From JBCCJA01 sp039045975 (GTDB lineage: Bacteria > Planctomycetota > Planctomycetia > Planctomycetales > Planctomycetaceae): DNA of 39,967 nucleotides. The notes below the pieces were generated by a model that did no database searches, was not told where the DNA came from, and saw only the letters and a program-made list of their open reading frames with translations. The position numbers and the translations under genes were made by a program. Of this stretch, positions 16,598 through 24,198 are shown one piece after another. The stretch's first letter is position 1. Every line of letters begins with the position of its first letter. Where the stretch lies: contig JBCCJA010000034.1 in assembly GCA_039045975.1 (NCBI GenBank), forward strand, positions 1 through 39,967, read 5' to 3'.

Positions 16598-17488
16598 TCA
16601 GCGGTCGGCCGCGGCCGCCAGTGATTCCCAGTCGAACGGCGCCCCGACGCCCTCGGTCAGCAAGACGGGCCCGCCCGCCGTCAACGCGACCGTGTGCTCG
16701 AAATGGACGCTCGGCGCCCCGTCCTCGGTCCGCACGGTCCAGTCGTCGTCGTCGAGCGAAACCTCGGCCGTGCCGGCGTTGATCATCGGCTCGATCGCGA
16801 GCACGAGGCCCGGCCGCAGCGGGAAGTCGTGGTCTTCCGCGTCCTCGGCCTCGTCGCCGTCGTCCTCTTTGTTGTCTTCCGGGCCGGGGACGTAATTCGG
16901 CACTTGCGGGTATTCGTGCAGTTCACGGCCGATCGCGTGCCCGACCAGCGACCGCACGACCCCGCAGCCCTCCGCCTCGCAATACGCCTGGATCTCGGCG
17001 GCGACCTCCGACCAGAACGACCGCGTCGCGAACCCGCGGATAGCGATCGCGAGGGCGGTCCGGCCGACGTGCATCAGGCGCTCGTGGGCTTCGTCGATCC
17101 CGCCGACCGCGTACGTCCAGGCAGAGTCGCCACACCAGCCGTCGATGCGGCAGCCGGTGTCGACCGCCACGATCTGGCCTTCCCGCAGCTCACGCGGACC
17201 CGGGATGCCGTGCACGATCTCGTCCTCGACGGAGATGCAGGTCACGGCCGGATAGTCGGGCCCGCCCTCTTCCGGGCAGGGCACGCCGAGGAACAGCGGC
17301 TCGGCCCCGGCACGACAGAAAACGTCGTCGACCGCGTCCTCGATCTGCTGCGTCGTCACGCCGGGCCGCACGAGGGCTTTGACCGCCCGGTGGGCCTCGG
17401 CGACCAACTCGCCCGCCCGCTTCATCTTTTTGATCTCGCGGCGGCTCTTCAGCACGATCTGCCGCGGCGGCTCGGCGACGCCCGACAT
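16598..17488 (-). CDS. map: Methionine aminopeptidase type I, with acidic insertion
   Basis: Cuts the initiator Met from new proteins. Counted from ATG 17488 it has 296 residues. The metal ligands are Asp110, Asp121, His184, Glu233 and Glu264; their spacing equals that of E. coli MetAP except between His184 and Glu233, where about 16 extra, mostly acidic residues (EDNKEDDGDEAEDAEDHD) are inserted before FPLRPGLVLAIEP. The substrate-side His93 is in VHGIP. The start is uncertain: ATG 17527 would overlap the corrected secY end by 14 bases, while ATG 17488 leaves 25 bases but has CAGGGG directly against it. It follows secY; adk is missing from between them. Confidence 0.93.
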   Translation of the reverse strand: MSGVAEPPRQIVLKSRREIKKMKRAGELVAEAHRAVKALVRPGVTTQQIEDAVDDVFCRAGAEPLFLGVPCPEEGGPDYPAVTCISVEDEIVHGIPGPRELREGQIVAVDTGCRIDGWCGDSAWTYAVGGIDEAHERLMHVGRTALAIAIRGFATRSFWSEVAAEIQAYCEAEGCGVVRSLVGHAIGRELHEYPQVPNYVPGPEDNKEDDGDEAEDAEDHDFPLRPGLVLAIEPMINAGTAEVSLDDDDWTVRTEDGAPSVHFEHTVALTAGGPVLLTEGVGAPFDWESLAAAADR

Positions 17489-17513
17489 CCCCTGGCCCAG
17501 TGGGCCGCGGCGG

Positions 17514-18882
17514 TCAATCTTCGGCATCGAGCAGGCCCGCGTAGTTCCGCATCACGAGGTGGCTGTCGATCTTCTGCACCAGATCCAGCACGACCGACAC
17601 GACGATCAGCAGCCCCCGTCCCGCCGTAGAAGCTCGCGATCACGAAATCGATGTTCATCCAGTTCGCCACGAGCGTCGGGATGACCGCCACCAGCGACAG
17701 GAACGCGGCACCGACGTACGTGATCCGCACCATCACCTGTTCGAGGTAGGTCGCCGTCCGCGCCCCCGGCCGATAGCCCGGTATAAAGCTCCCGTAGTCC
17801 TTCAGGTTGTCGGCCATGTCCTTCGGATTGAAGGTGATCGCCGTCCAGAAGTAGCAGAAGAAATAGATCAGCACGACGTACAGCAGGTTGTAGAAAAACC
17901 CGCGGTCGTTGAACGCGTTCGCGATCCACTGGATCGGCGTGCCGTCGGCCCACGACGCGTTCGCCAGCGTGCCGAACAGCAGATACGGGAAGATCAGCAG
18001 GCTGCTGGCGAAGATGATCGGCATCACGCCGGCCTGATTGACCCGCAGCGGCAGGAACTGACGCGACCCGCCGCCCGACATCCGCCGGCCCCGCATGTGC
18101 TTCGCCGACTGGATCGGGATCCGCCGCTGGGCCTGGGTAATCAACACCACCCACAACACGACCGCGATGAACAGACCCGCAAGCAGCAGCAGCCGCTCGA
18201 TGCCGTAGTCGGTGCCGAGCCCGACACCCTGTTCGATCGCCGGCCCGATGAACTGCGTGTACCCGACCCCCGGCATCTGCGCCAGGATACCCGCCATGAT
18301 CAGCAGGCTGATGCCGTTGCCGACGCCATACGCATCGATCTGCTCGCCGATCCACATCAGGAAGATCGTGCCCGCCGTCATCGTGACGGTGCAGCAGATG
18401 TGGAAGTAGAAGGTGTTGTAGTCGGCGATGATGAGGCTCTCGCCCTGGCCGAGGCCGGTCCCGAGCCCGCGTATCCAGAAGTAACTCTGCACGATGCAGA
18501 TCAGCACCGTCGCGTACCGCGTGTATTCGTTGATCTTCCTCCGGCCCGACTCGCCCTCTTTCTGCAGCTGCTCCAGCGGCGGATAGACGCTGCCCATCAG
18601 CTGAAAAATGATCGACGCCGAGATGTAGGGCATGATGCCCAGGCCGAAGATCGTGCTGTTCGAGATGTTCGACGCCGAGAACAGCGACACGACCTGCATC
18701 ACCTGGGCGAGCGTGCCCTCGCCCGTCTGGGCGTCGGAGATCAGATCGGACAGACGGTCCTGGTCGATGAACGGGAGGGGGATGTTGAACCCCATCCGAT
18801 AGACCGCCAGCAGGAACAGAGTCAGAAAGATCTTCTGACGCAGTTCCGGGATTTTGAAGACGAGGATCAGCTTCTGGAGCAT
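17514..18882 (-). CDS. secY: Protein translocase subunit SecY, with an apparent one-base insertion near the 3' end
   Basis: Ten-helix pore of the Sec translocon. The frame from ATG 18882 reads normal SecY: LILVFKIPELRQKIFLT start, the plug region, GIMPYISASIIFQLM (about 75-90), WIGEQIDAYGVGNGISLLIM and LKDYGSFIPGYRPG. At about residue 421, just after ASFYGGTG, the frame breaks. A run of five C (17613-17617, plus strand) makes it continue as unrelated residues to 17449. Reading one base less restores LLIVVSVVLDLVQKIDSHLV, then MRNYAGLL, and stops at 17514, giving 455 residues. A homopolymer sequencing error is the likeliest cause; a real mutation or frameshifting is less likely in an essential gene. 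Confidence 0.93.
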
Positions 18883-18921
18883 GGGTTCGTCCGTCGGCCC
18901 CGCGTGATTGCCGGCGCGATC

Positions 18922-19425
18922 TTACGCGTCCGTGTCTGATTTCGTCTCGGCCTCTTTTTCGCCCGCCGGCGATTCCTCCAGCAGCCGCACGACGATGCCG
19001 CCGGCCGCCTCGATCTTCGCGACCGCCGACTTCGAGAAGCGGTGGGCCGTGACCGTGAACTTCTTCGTCAGTTCGCCGTCACCGAGGATTTTCAGTTCGT
19101 CGTGCTGCACCGCCGCCAGGCCGAACTTGCGGAGGGCCTTCACGTCGATCTCGGCGCCGGCCTCAAAGTTCTTCTCCAGGGCCGACACGTTGACCGCGAC
19201 GACCGTCTTCGCGAACCGGGCGTTCGAGAAGCCGCGCTTCGCGACACGCAGGAAGATCGGCGTCTGACCGCCCTCGAAGCCGACCTTCCGGCTCGAGCCC
19301 GAGCGGCTGTAGTAGCCCTTGTGCCCGCGGCCGGACGTCTTGCCGTGGCCCGAGCCCGGGCCGCGGCCGATCCGCTTCCGCGTCTTGTACTTTTTGATTC
19401 CGCGGTGGACGTCGTCGAGAATCAC
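18922..19425 (-). CDS. rplO: 50S ribosomal protein L15
   Basis: Large-subunit assembly protein of 167 residues. The conserved glycine-rich arm GRGPGSGHGKTSGRGHKG is near residues 20-37, followed by GFEGGQTPIFLRVAKRGF. The C-terminal domain holds EAAGGIVVRLLEE, then an acidic tail (GEKEAETKSDTDA) not usual for L15. The start is GTG at 19425, overlapping the rpsE stop (GTGA), with AGGAG eight bases upstream. L30, normally between S5 and L15, is absent. Confidence 0.97.
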   Translation of the reverse strand: MILDDVHRGIKKYKTRKRIGRGPGSGHGKTSGRGHKGYYSRSGSSRKVGFEGGQTPIFLRVAKRGFSNARFAKTVVAVNVSALEKNFEAGAEIDVKALRKFGLAAVQHDELKILGDGELTKKFTVTAHRFSKSAVAKIEAAGGIVVRLLEESPAGEKEAETKSDTDA

Positions 19426-19934
19426 AGTTCGACTCCTCGCAAGCGGGCGACCGTCTCTTTGGTCCGCAGCGACTGGAGTGCCTCGAAGACCGCTTTGACG
19501 ACGTTCAACTGGTTATTCGAGCCGAAGCTCTTGGTCAAAATGTCGGTGATCCCGGCCGACTCGACGACGGCGCGGACCGCGTCGCCCGCGATGATGCCGG
19601 TACCGGGACTGGCCGGCAGCAGCAGCACGCGCGAAGCCCGGAAACGGCCCTTCACGGCGTGCGGGATCGTGTTCTCGACGATCGGCACGGTGATCATGCC
19701 ACGTGACGCGGCCTTATTGGCCTTCTCGATCGCGCTCGGGACTTCCGAACCCTTGCCGTAGCCATAACCGACCCGGCCGGCGCCGTCGCCGACGACCGTC
19801 ACGGCGGCGAAGCTGAAGCGGCGGCCGCCCTTCACCACGCAGGAACAGCGGCGGATCTGGACCGTCTTCTCGGTCGTCCCGCCCAACGTTTCGGAGGCCA
19901 TCGCAGCTCGCTTCGCTCGGGTTGATTCGGACAT
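19422..19934 (-). CDS. rpsE: 30S ribosomal protein S5
   Basis: Small-subunit protein at the mRNA entry, important for decoding accuracy. About 170 residues: VVKGGRRFSFAAVTVVGDGA starts the double-stranded RNA-binding-like domain, followed by GYGKGSEVPSAIEKA, then PASPGTGIIAGDAVRAVVE and LTKSFGSNNQLNVVKA. ATG 19934 gives a normal-length N-terminus; ATG 19901 is an alternative. Neither has a strong ribosome-binding site. It directly overlaps rplO. Confidence 0.97.
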   Translation of the reverse strand: MSESTRAKRAAMASETLGGTTEKTVQIRRCSCVVKGGRRFSFAAVTVVGDGAGRVGYGYGKGSEVPSAIEKANKAASRGMITVPIVENTIPHAVKGRFRASRVLLLPASPGTGIIAGDAVRAVVESAGITDILTKSFGSNNQLNVVKAVFEALQSLRTKETVARLRGVEL

Positions 19935-19968
19935 CGCACGCGGCTCGACGGGGCCGCGGAAGGAACGA

Positions 19969-19988
19969 AGCCGGGTCAAGACCCGGCT
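19969..19988. other. Short hairpin between rplR and rpsE
   Basis: AGCCGGGT / ACCCGGCT pair perfectly around the four-base loop CAAG in the 114-base gap before rpsE. No T-run follows, so it is more likely an RNA processing or translational structure than a terminator. Confidence 0.5.
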
Positions 19989-20048
19989 CGGAAAGCACAG
20001 CTTAAAGGACGGCTCGGGTTTGCCAAACGTGACGCCCGGCCGGCCGGA

Positions 20049-20420
20049 TCAGAATTTCAGCCCGCCTTCACGTGCGGCGTCGGCGAGGGCCGCGACGCGT
20101 CCGTGGTACTTGTAAATACCCCGGTCGAAGACGACCGACGTCACGCCCTTCTCCTTGGCCCGCTCGGCGATCAGCTTCCCGACCGCGCCGGCCATTTCTT
20201 TCGTGCCGGCGTCTTTACCCGGGCCCGCGACCGACGCCTCCAGCGAACTCGCCGCCGCGAGCGTCGTGCCCGTCTCGTCGTCGATGATCTGGGCGTACAT
20301 GTGCCGATTACTGCGGAAGACCGACAGCCTCGGCCGCCCGTGCGCGTCGCGACGGACGCGGTTGCGGACGCGGTACAACCGGCGGCGACGGCCGAGCTTC
20401 AGGTTCTTCAAAACACTCAT
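20049..20420 (-). CDS. rplR: 50S ribosomal protein L18
   Basis: 5S rRNA-binding protein of 123 residues. It shows RRRLYRVRNRVRRDAHGRPR, LSVFRSNRHMYAQIIDDETG and the C-terminal VVFDRGIYKYHGRVAALADA with the ending AAREGGLKF. The ATG at 20420 has GGGGAGG a few bases upstream. It lies between rplF and rpsE with gaps of 61 and 114 bases, both holding small hairpins. Confidence 0.98.
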   Translation of the reverse strand: MSVLKNLKLGRRRRLYRVRNRVRRDAHGRPRLSVFRSNRHMYAQIIDDETGTTLAAASSLEASVAGPGKDAGTKEMAGAVGKLIAERAKEKGVTSVVFDRGIYKYHGRVAALADAAREGGLKF

Positions 20421-20448
20421 CTGGGCCTCCCCGTCGACGCGGGTCGTG

Positions 20449-20466
20449 CCGGGCGGTCACGCCCGG
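20449..20466. other. Short hairpin between rplF and rplR
   Basis: CCGGGCG / CGCCCGG pair perfectly (7 bp) around the loop GTCA in the gap between rplF (ends 20482) and rplR (starts 20420). No T-run follows; its role is unknown. Confidence 0.45.
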
Positions 20467-20481
20467 AGGGTCTTTACGGGA

Positions 20482-21021
20482 CTACTTCGCCATCGCCTTA
20501 CCGGCCTTACGCCGCACGTTCTCGCCCTGATAGCGGATGCCTTTGCCCTTGTAGGGCTCCGGCGGGCGGACGGCGCGGATGTTCGCGGCGAACTGGCCGG
20601 CGGCGTGCTTGTCGCAGCTGCGGACGATGATGTGCGTGTTGTCGGGCAGCTCGCATTCGACGCCGGCCGGCAGGTCGAGCTCGATCGTGTTCGCGAACCC
20701 GACCTGCAGCTTCAGCTTCTTGCCCGACAGGTTCGCGTTGTAGCCGACGCCCTGGATCTCGAGTTTCCGCTCGAACGGCGTCTGCACCCCGGCGATCATG
20801 TTGTTGATGATCGCCCGCGTCGTGCCGTGTAGCGCCCGGCTGAGACGCGTGTCGTTCGGCCGGGTCACAGAAACGGAACCGTCTTCGAACGTCACCGTCA
20901 TCGACGGGTGATAGTCGAATTTCAGTTCGCCCTTCGGCCCCTTCGCGGTGACGAGCCCGTCGGCGACCGTGAGGGTCACCGCGGCCGGGACAGCGATTGG
21001 CTTCTTACCGATCCGGGACAT
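20482..21021 (-). CDS. rplF: 50S ribosomal protein L6
   Basis: Large-subunit protein near the factor-binding site, built of two similar domains. The 179 residues begin MSRIGKKPIAVPAAVTLTV, contain ARALHGTTRA-like LSRALHGTTRAIINNMIAGV near residue 70 and FERKLEIQGVGYNANLSGKK near 88, and end with the signature PEPYKGKGIRYQGENVRRKA. Length is standard. It follows rpsH by 81 bases. Confidence 0.98.
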   Translation of the reverse strand: MSRIGKKPIAVPAAVTLTVADGLVTAKGPKGELKFDYHPSMTVTFEDGSVSVTRPNDTRLSRALHGTTRAIINNMIAGVQTPFERKLEIQGVGYNANLSGKKLKLQVGFANTIELDLPAGVECELPDNTHIIVRSCDKHAAGQFAANIRAVRPPEPYKGKGIRYQGENVRRKAGKAMAK

Positions 21022-21102
21022 GACTCGGGTTCACAGACGGGTGAGGACTAAAGGGGCGGCCTTCCGGCGGCACGGGTGCCCGACGCGACGGTCGGTGCGG
21101 TC

Positions 21103-21498
21103 TCAATAAACGGTGCAGAGCACTTCGCCGCCGACGTTTTCCTTCTTGGCTTCGCGGCTGCTGAGGACGCCCTTCGACGTCGACAGGATCGCCACGCCGA
21201 GCCCGTCGAGGACCTTCGGGGTCGACTTCACCTGGGCGTACTGACGCCGCCCCGGCTTGCTGGCCCGGTCGATCTTCTGAATGACCCGCTCGCCGTTGAC
21301 GCCGTATTTCAGTGTCAGCCGCAGCACGTTACGCGGCTTCTGCTCGACCTCGGCGTAGTCCCAGATGTAGCCCTCGCGTTTGAGGACGTCCGCGATGCCG
21401 GTCTTGAGCTTCGACATCGGGATGTCGACGTACGGCTTCTCGACGCTTACCGCGTTGCGGATCCGCGTGAGCATGTCGGCGATCGGGTCGGTCATCAT
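21103..21498 (-). CDS. rpsH: 30S ribosomal protein S8
   Basis: Primary 16S rRNA-binding protein and, in E. coli, translational repressor of the spc operon. 131 residues: MTDPIADMLTRIRNAV start, DIPMSKLKTGIADVLKREGY, then the C-terminal LSTSKGVLSSREAKKENVGG and EVLCTVY. Two ATG codons are adjacent (21498, 21495); GGAG lies nine bases before the first. The S14 gene, normally directly upstream, is not in the 86-base gap to rplE. Confidence 0.97.
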   Translation of the reverse strand: MMTDPIADMLTRIRNAVSVEKPYVDIPMSKLKTGIADVLKREGYIWDYAEVEQKPRNVLRLTLKYGVNGERVIQKIDRASKPGRRQYAQVKSTPKVLDGLGVAILSTSKGVLSSREAKKENVGGEVLCTVY

Positions 21499-21584
21499 CG
21501 GCAGGTTCTCCGGAGCCCCGGAACGTAGCGGTCGAAAGTCGGCATCGGCGTCCTGTCGGTTCATTCACGGCCGGGAGGCCGCCG

Positions 21585-22136
21585 TTACTTCGTGTCTTCT
21601 TTTTTGAACGGCATGCCGAACTCGCGGAGCAAGGCCAGGCCGTCTTCGTCGTTCGTCGCCGTCGTGACGATCGTGATGTTCATCCCGTGGACGTGCGAAA
21701 TCTTGTCCGGGTCGATCTCGGGGAAGACCATCTGTTCGGTCAGCCCGAAGCTGTAGTTGCCGGCCCCGTCGAACGACTTCGGGTTCACGCCGCGGAAGTC
21801 ACGGACCCGCGGCAACGCGAGCGAAATGAGGCGATCGAGGAACTCGTACATCCGCCGCCCACGCAGCGTGACGCGGGCGCCGATGATCATCCCCTCGCGG
21901 AGCTTGAAGTTCGCGACCGACTTCCGGGCCCGGGTCCGCTGCGCCTTCTGTCCCGAGATCAGCGTCAACGAGTCGACGCACTGGTCGATGATTTTCGAAT
22001 CGCCGCGGGCACTGCCGACGCCCATCGAGACGACGATCTTTTCGAGCTTCGGGATCGCGTGCGGGTTCGACCGCCCGAGGCTCTCTTTGAGCTTCGGCAG
22101 CAGTTCCGAGCGGTAGCGGTCGAGGAGGCGGGCCAT
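21585..22136 (-). CDS. rplE: 50S ribosomal protein L5
   Basis: 5S rRNA-binding protein of 183 residues. Motifs: NPHAIPKLEKIVVSMGVGSA (about 25-44), AQRTRARKSVANFKLREGM, GARVTLRGRRMYEFLDRLI, DFRGVNPKSFDGAGNYSFGL and EQMVFPEIDPDKI. The ATG at 22136 follows AGGCACGAC. Between rplX and rpsH in the usual order. Confidence 0.98.
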   Translation of the reverse strand: MARLLDRYRSELLPKLKESLGRSNPHAIPKLEKIVVSMGVGSARGDSKIIDQCVDSLTLISGQKAQRTRARKSVANFKLREGMIIGARVTLRGRRMYEFLDRLISLALPRVRDFRGVNPKSFDGAGNYSFGLTEQMVFPEIDPDKISHVHGMNITIVTTATNDEDGLALLREFGMPFKKEDTK

Positions 22137-22193
22137 GGTCGTGCCTGGTTGGCGAAATCTTAGAAATCTGTCCGATTAACTAGTCTTTGTCGC

Positions 22194-22553
22194 TCAGTCG
22201 GCCGTCTTCGCGTACGCCGCCCGCGGCGGGCTGATCGTTCCCGCCGACGCGCCCGAGCCGCGGCAGAACCGCTCCTTCGTGCCGTCTTCGAGATAGCGAT
22301 ACCCGAGCCGCGTCGGCTTGCCGGTCGACTCGTCGAAATACATCACGTTCGAGACGTCGATCGCCATCTCGGTCCGCAGTCGGCCGCCCTGCGGGCTCTT
22401 CGGGTGCCCGCGTTTGACGTGCTTGTACACCTGCGCGACGCCCTCGACGACGACCTTCCGGCCGCCGTCGACGACCGCCGTCACGCGACGCGGCGTCGGA
22501 CTTTTGTGGGCCCCGGAGATCACGACGACCGGGTCGCCTTTCTTAATCTTCAC
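22194..22553 (-). CDS. rplX: 50S ribosomal protein L24
   Basis: Assembly initiator protein with a KOW domain (KIKKGDPVVVISGAHKS at residues 2-18, then RRVTAVVDGGRKVVVEGVAQ). It continues VYKHVKRGHPKSPQGGRL and DVSNVMYFDESTGKPTRLGY. At 119 residues it is slightly longer than the usual 100-110, ending in a low-complexity tail (GSGASAGTISPPRAAYA). The start is GTG at 22553. Confidence 0.97.
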   Translation of the reverse strand: MKIKKGDPVVVISGAHKSPTPRRVTAVVDGGRKVVVEGVAQVYKHVKRGHPKSPQGGRLRTEMAIDVSNVMYFDESTGKPTRLGYRYLEDGTKERFCRGSGASAGTISPPRAAYAKTAD

Positions 22554-22634
22554 GCCGTCACCCCCATCGCTACGGTCCGAACCACTTCGGGGCCGACCGA
22601 CACGCGTCCCGCGGCAAGGTCGAAAATCTTCATT

Positions 22635-23003
22635 TCAAACGACCTCGCTCGCGAGGCTGATGATCTTCATAAATTTGCGTGACCGCAGCTCCCGGGCAAC
22701 GGCCCCGAAGATGCGTGTCCCGCGGGGGTCGCCGTCGTTCGTAACGAGCACGCAGGCGTTGCGGTCGAAACGCACGTAGCTGCCGTCGTCGCGACGCGTC
22801 CCCTTCTTGCAGCGGACGATCACCGCCCGCATCACCGTGCCCTTTTTGACGGTACTGCCCGCCATCGACTTTTGGACGCTGACGACGATCACGTCGCCGA
22901 GCCCGGCGGTCCGCTTTCGCGTCCCGCCGAGGACTTTGACACACTTCACGACCCGCGCGCCGGAGTTGTCGGCGACGTCGAGCTCGGTTTCCATCTGGAT
23001 CAT
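22635..23003 (-). CDS. rplN: 50S ribosomal protein L14
   Basis: Interface protein of the large subunit. The 122 residues begin MIQMETELDVADNSGARVVK and contain KVLGGTRKRTAGLGDVIVVS, then VMRAVIVRCKKGTRR, NACVLVTNDGDPRGTRIFG and the ending RSRKFMKIISLASEVV. All positions are typical. Between rpsQ and rplX. Confidence 0.98.
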   Translation of the reverse strand: MIQMETELDVADNSGARVVKCVKVLGGTRKRTAGLGDVIVVSVQKSMAGSTVKKGTVMRAVIVRCKKGTRRDDGSYVRFDRNACVLVTNDGDPRGTRIFGAVARELRSRKFMKIISLASEVV

Positions 23004-23042
23004 GGCGACACCTCGTCACGTTCTCGGTTCGCGGGAACGCGA

Positions 23043-23426
23043 TTACTCCTTGTCCTCGTCGTCCGCGGCGGCCTGTTCGGTCTCGGCTTCGACTTCGACT
23101 TCGACCGGCTCCGCGGCCGGCTCTTCGGCCGTCTTCTCGCCGAGGGCCTCTTTCACTTCGTCGGAATCGACGTCGACGACGGCGTCGAGCCCGTGCTTCA
23201 CGACCGACACCAACTCCCAGCGCTTCAGCTTCGACATCGGACGGCATTCGACAATGTCGACGGTGTCGCCTTCGGCAGAGTCATTGTTCTCGTCGTGGAC
23301 GTGGCAGACCGTCTTGCCCCGCACGATCTTGCCGTACTTCGGGTGACGGTACCGACGCGCGACTTCGACGCGACGCGTCTTATCGCATTTGTCGCTGGTG
23401 ACGATGCCGCGGAGTTGCCGTCTCAT
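23043..23426 (-). CDS. rpsQ: 30S ribosomal protein S17, with acidic C-terminal extension
   Basis: Small-subunit OB-fold protein. Residues 1-80 are standard S17: RRQLRGIVTSDKCDKTRRVE, RRYRHPKYGKIV, DTVDIVECRPMSKLKRW and ELVSVV. The remaining about 45 residues are strongly acidic (EVKEALGEKTAEEPAAEPVE, then EAETEQAAADDEDKE), bringing the length to 127 against a usual 80-90. ATG at 23426. Confidence 0.97.
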   Translation of the reverse strand: MRRQLRGIVTSDKCDKTRRVEVARRYRHPKYGKIVRGKTVCHVHDENNDSAEGDTVDIVECRPMSKLKRWELVSVVKHGLDAVVDVDSDEVKEALGEKTAEEPAAEPVEVEVEAETEQAAADDEDKE

Positions 23427-23550
23427 CTGTCTTCTCGGGAAGCTTCGGAAGCCCGGGGCGTAAGCCGTCGGGACAACTTCGATTCGCGTGGGTCGTTCGT
23501 CTTCGGGAAGTCGTTCTTAATGCCCCGACGCCTTGCGGCCCGGGCCGTCG
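23427..23550. repeat. Half-copy of the palindromic repeat in the rpmC-rpsQ gap
   Basis: The 124-base gap holds GCCCGGGGCGTAAGCCG near 23451-23467, a degenerate single arm resembling the repeats at 25539-25607 and 12836-12906. A matching second arm was not found. Nothing else is seen. Confidence 0.45.
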
Positions 23551-23751
23551 TCAGTCGGCGGCCAACTCGCGTTGCCGCTGGATCGTCAAAATGCGGGCGA
23601 TCTCCCGACGCAGCCGCCGCAGGCGGCTGGGGGCGTCGAGCTTCTCCGTCGCGGCTTGGAACCGCAGTCGGAACAGCTCCTGACGCGCCTCGGCCAACTC
23701 GGTGCCGAGTTGCTCGTCGGTCATCGTGCGGAGTTCGGTGGCGGTCGCCAT
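23551..23751 (-). CDS. rpmC: 50S ribosomal protein L29
   Basis: A 66-residue two-helix protein at the tunnel exit. It shows ELRTMTDEQLGTELAEARQE (about 6-25), then LFRLRFQAATEKLDAPSRLR with the family L-F-x-L-R-F-Q-x-A-T pattern, and REIARILTIQRQREL. It starts at ATG 23751, 27 bases after the rplP stop. Confidence 0.97.
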   Translation of the reverse strand: MATATELRTMTDEQLGTELAEARQELFRLRFQAATEKLDAPSRLRRLRREIARILTIQRQRELAAD

Positions 23752-23778
23752 CGCTTCGTGTCCTTAATTCAATTTGCG

Positions 23779-24198
23779 TCAAACGACCGGTAGGCGTTCG
23801 ACCAGCTTCGCTTTCAACGGCAGCTTGTAAGAGACGCGGGCGAAACAATCGCGGGCCGCGTCCTTACTGACTCCCAAAACCTCGAACAAAATCGTCCCCG
23901 GTTTCACGACCGCGACCCAGTGATCCGGGTCGCCCTTGCCCTTGCCCATCCGCGTTTCGAGCGGGCGGGCCGTGACGGACTTCTGGGGGAAGATCCGGAT
24001 ATAGAGCTTCCCCTCGCCGCGGATGTACTGGTTGATCGCGATCCGGCTCGCCTCGATCGTCCGCGCGGTGATGTAGCCCGGTTCGAGCGCCATCAACGCG
24101 TAGTCGCCGTAAGCGATCCGGTTACCGCGGGCCGCGTTACCTTTTATACGACCTCTTTGCTGCTTTCGGTGCTTGACCCGCTTCGGCATCAAAGCCAT
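23779..24198 (-). CDS. rplP: 50S ribosomal protein L16
   Basis: Protein near the A-site and peptidyl-transferase region. 139 residues starting MALMPKRVKHRKQQRGRIKG; later come TARTIEASRIAINQYIRGEG, RIFPQKSVTARPLETRMGKG and VVKPGTILFEVLGV. ATG 24198 is preferred because GAGG lies six bases upstream; ATG 24189 would give the shorter classical MPKR start. Either way the gene overlaps the 3' end of rpsC by more than 50 bases. Confidence 0.96.
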   Translation of the reverse strand: MALMPKRVKHRKQQRGRIKGNAARGNRIAYGDYALMALEPGYITARTIEASRIAINQYIRGEGKLYIRIFPQKSVTARPLETRMGKGKGDPDHWVAVVKPGTILFEVLGVSKDAARDCFARVSYKLPLKAKLVERLPVV

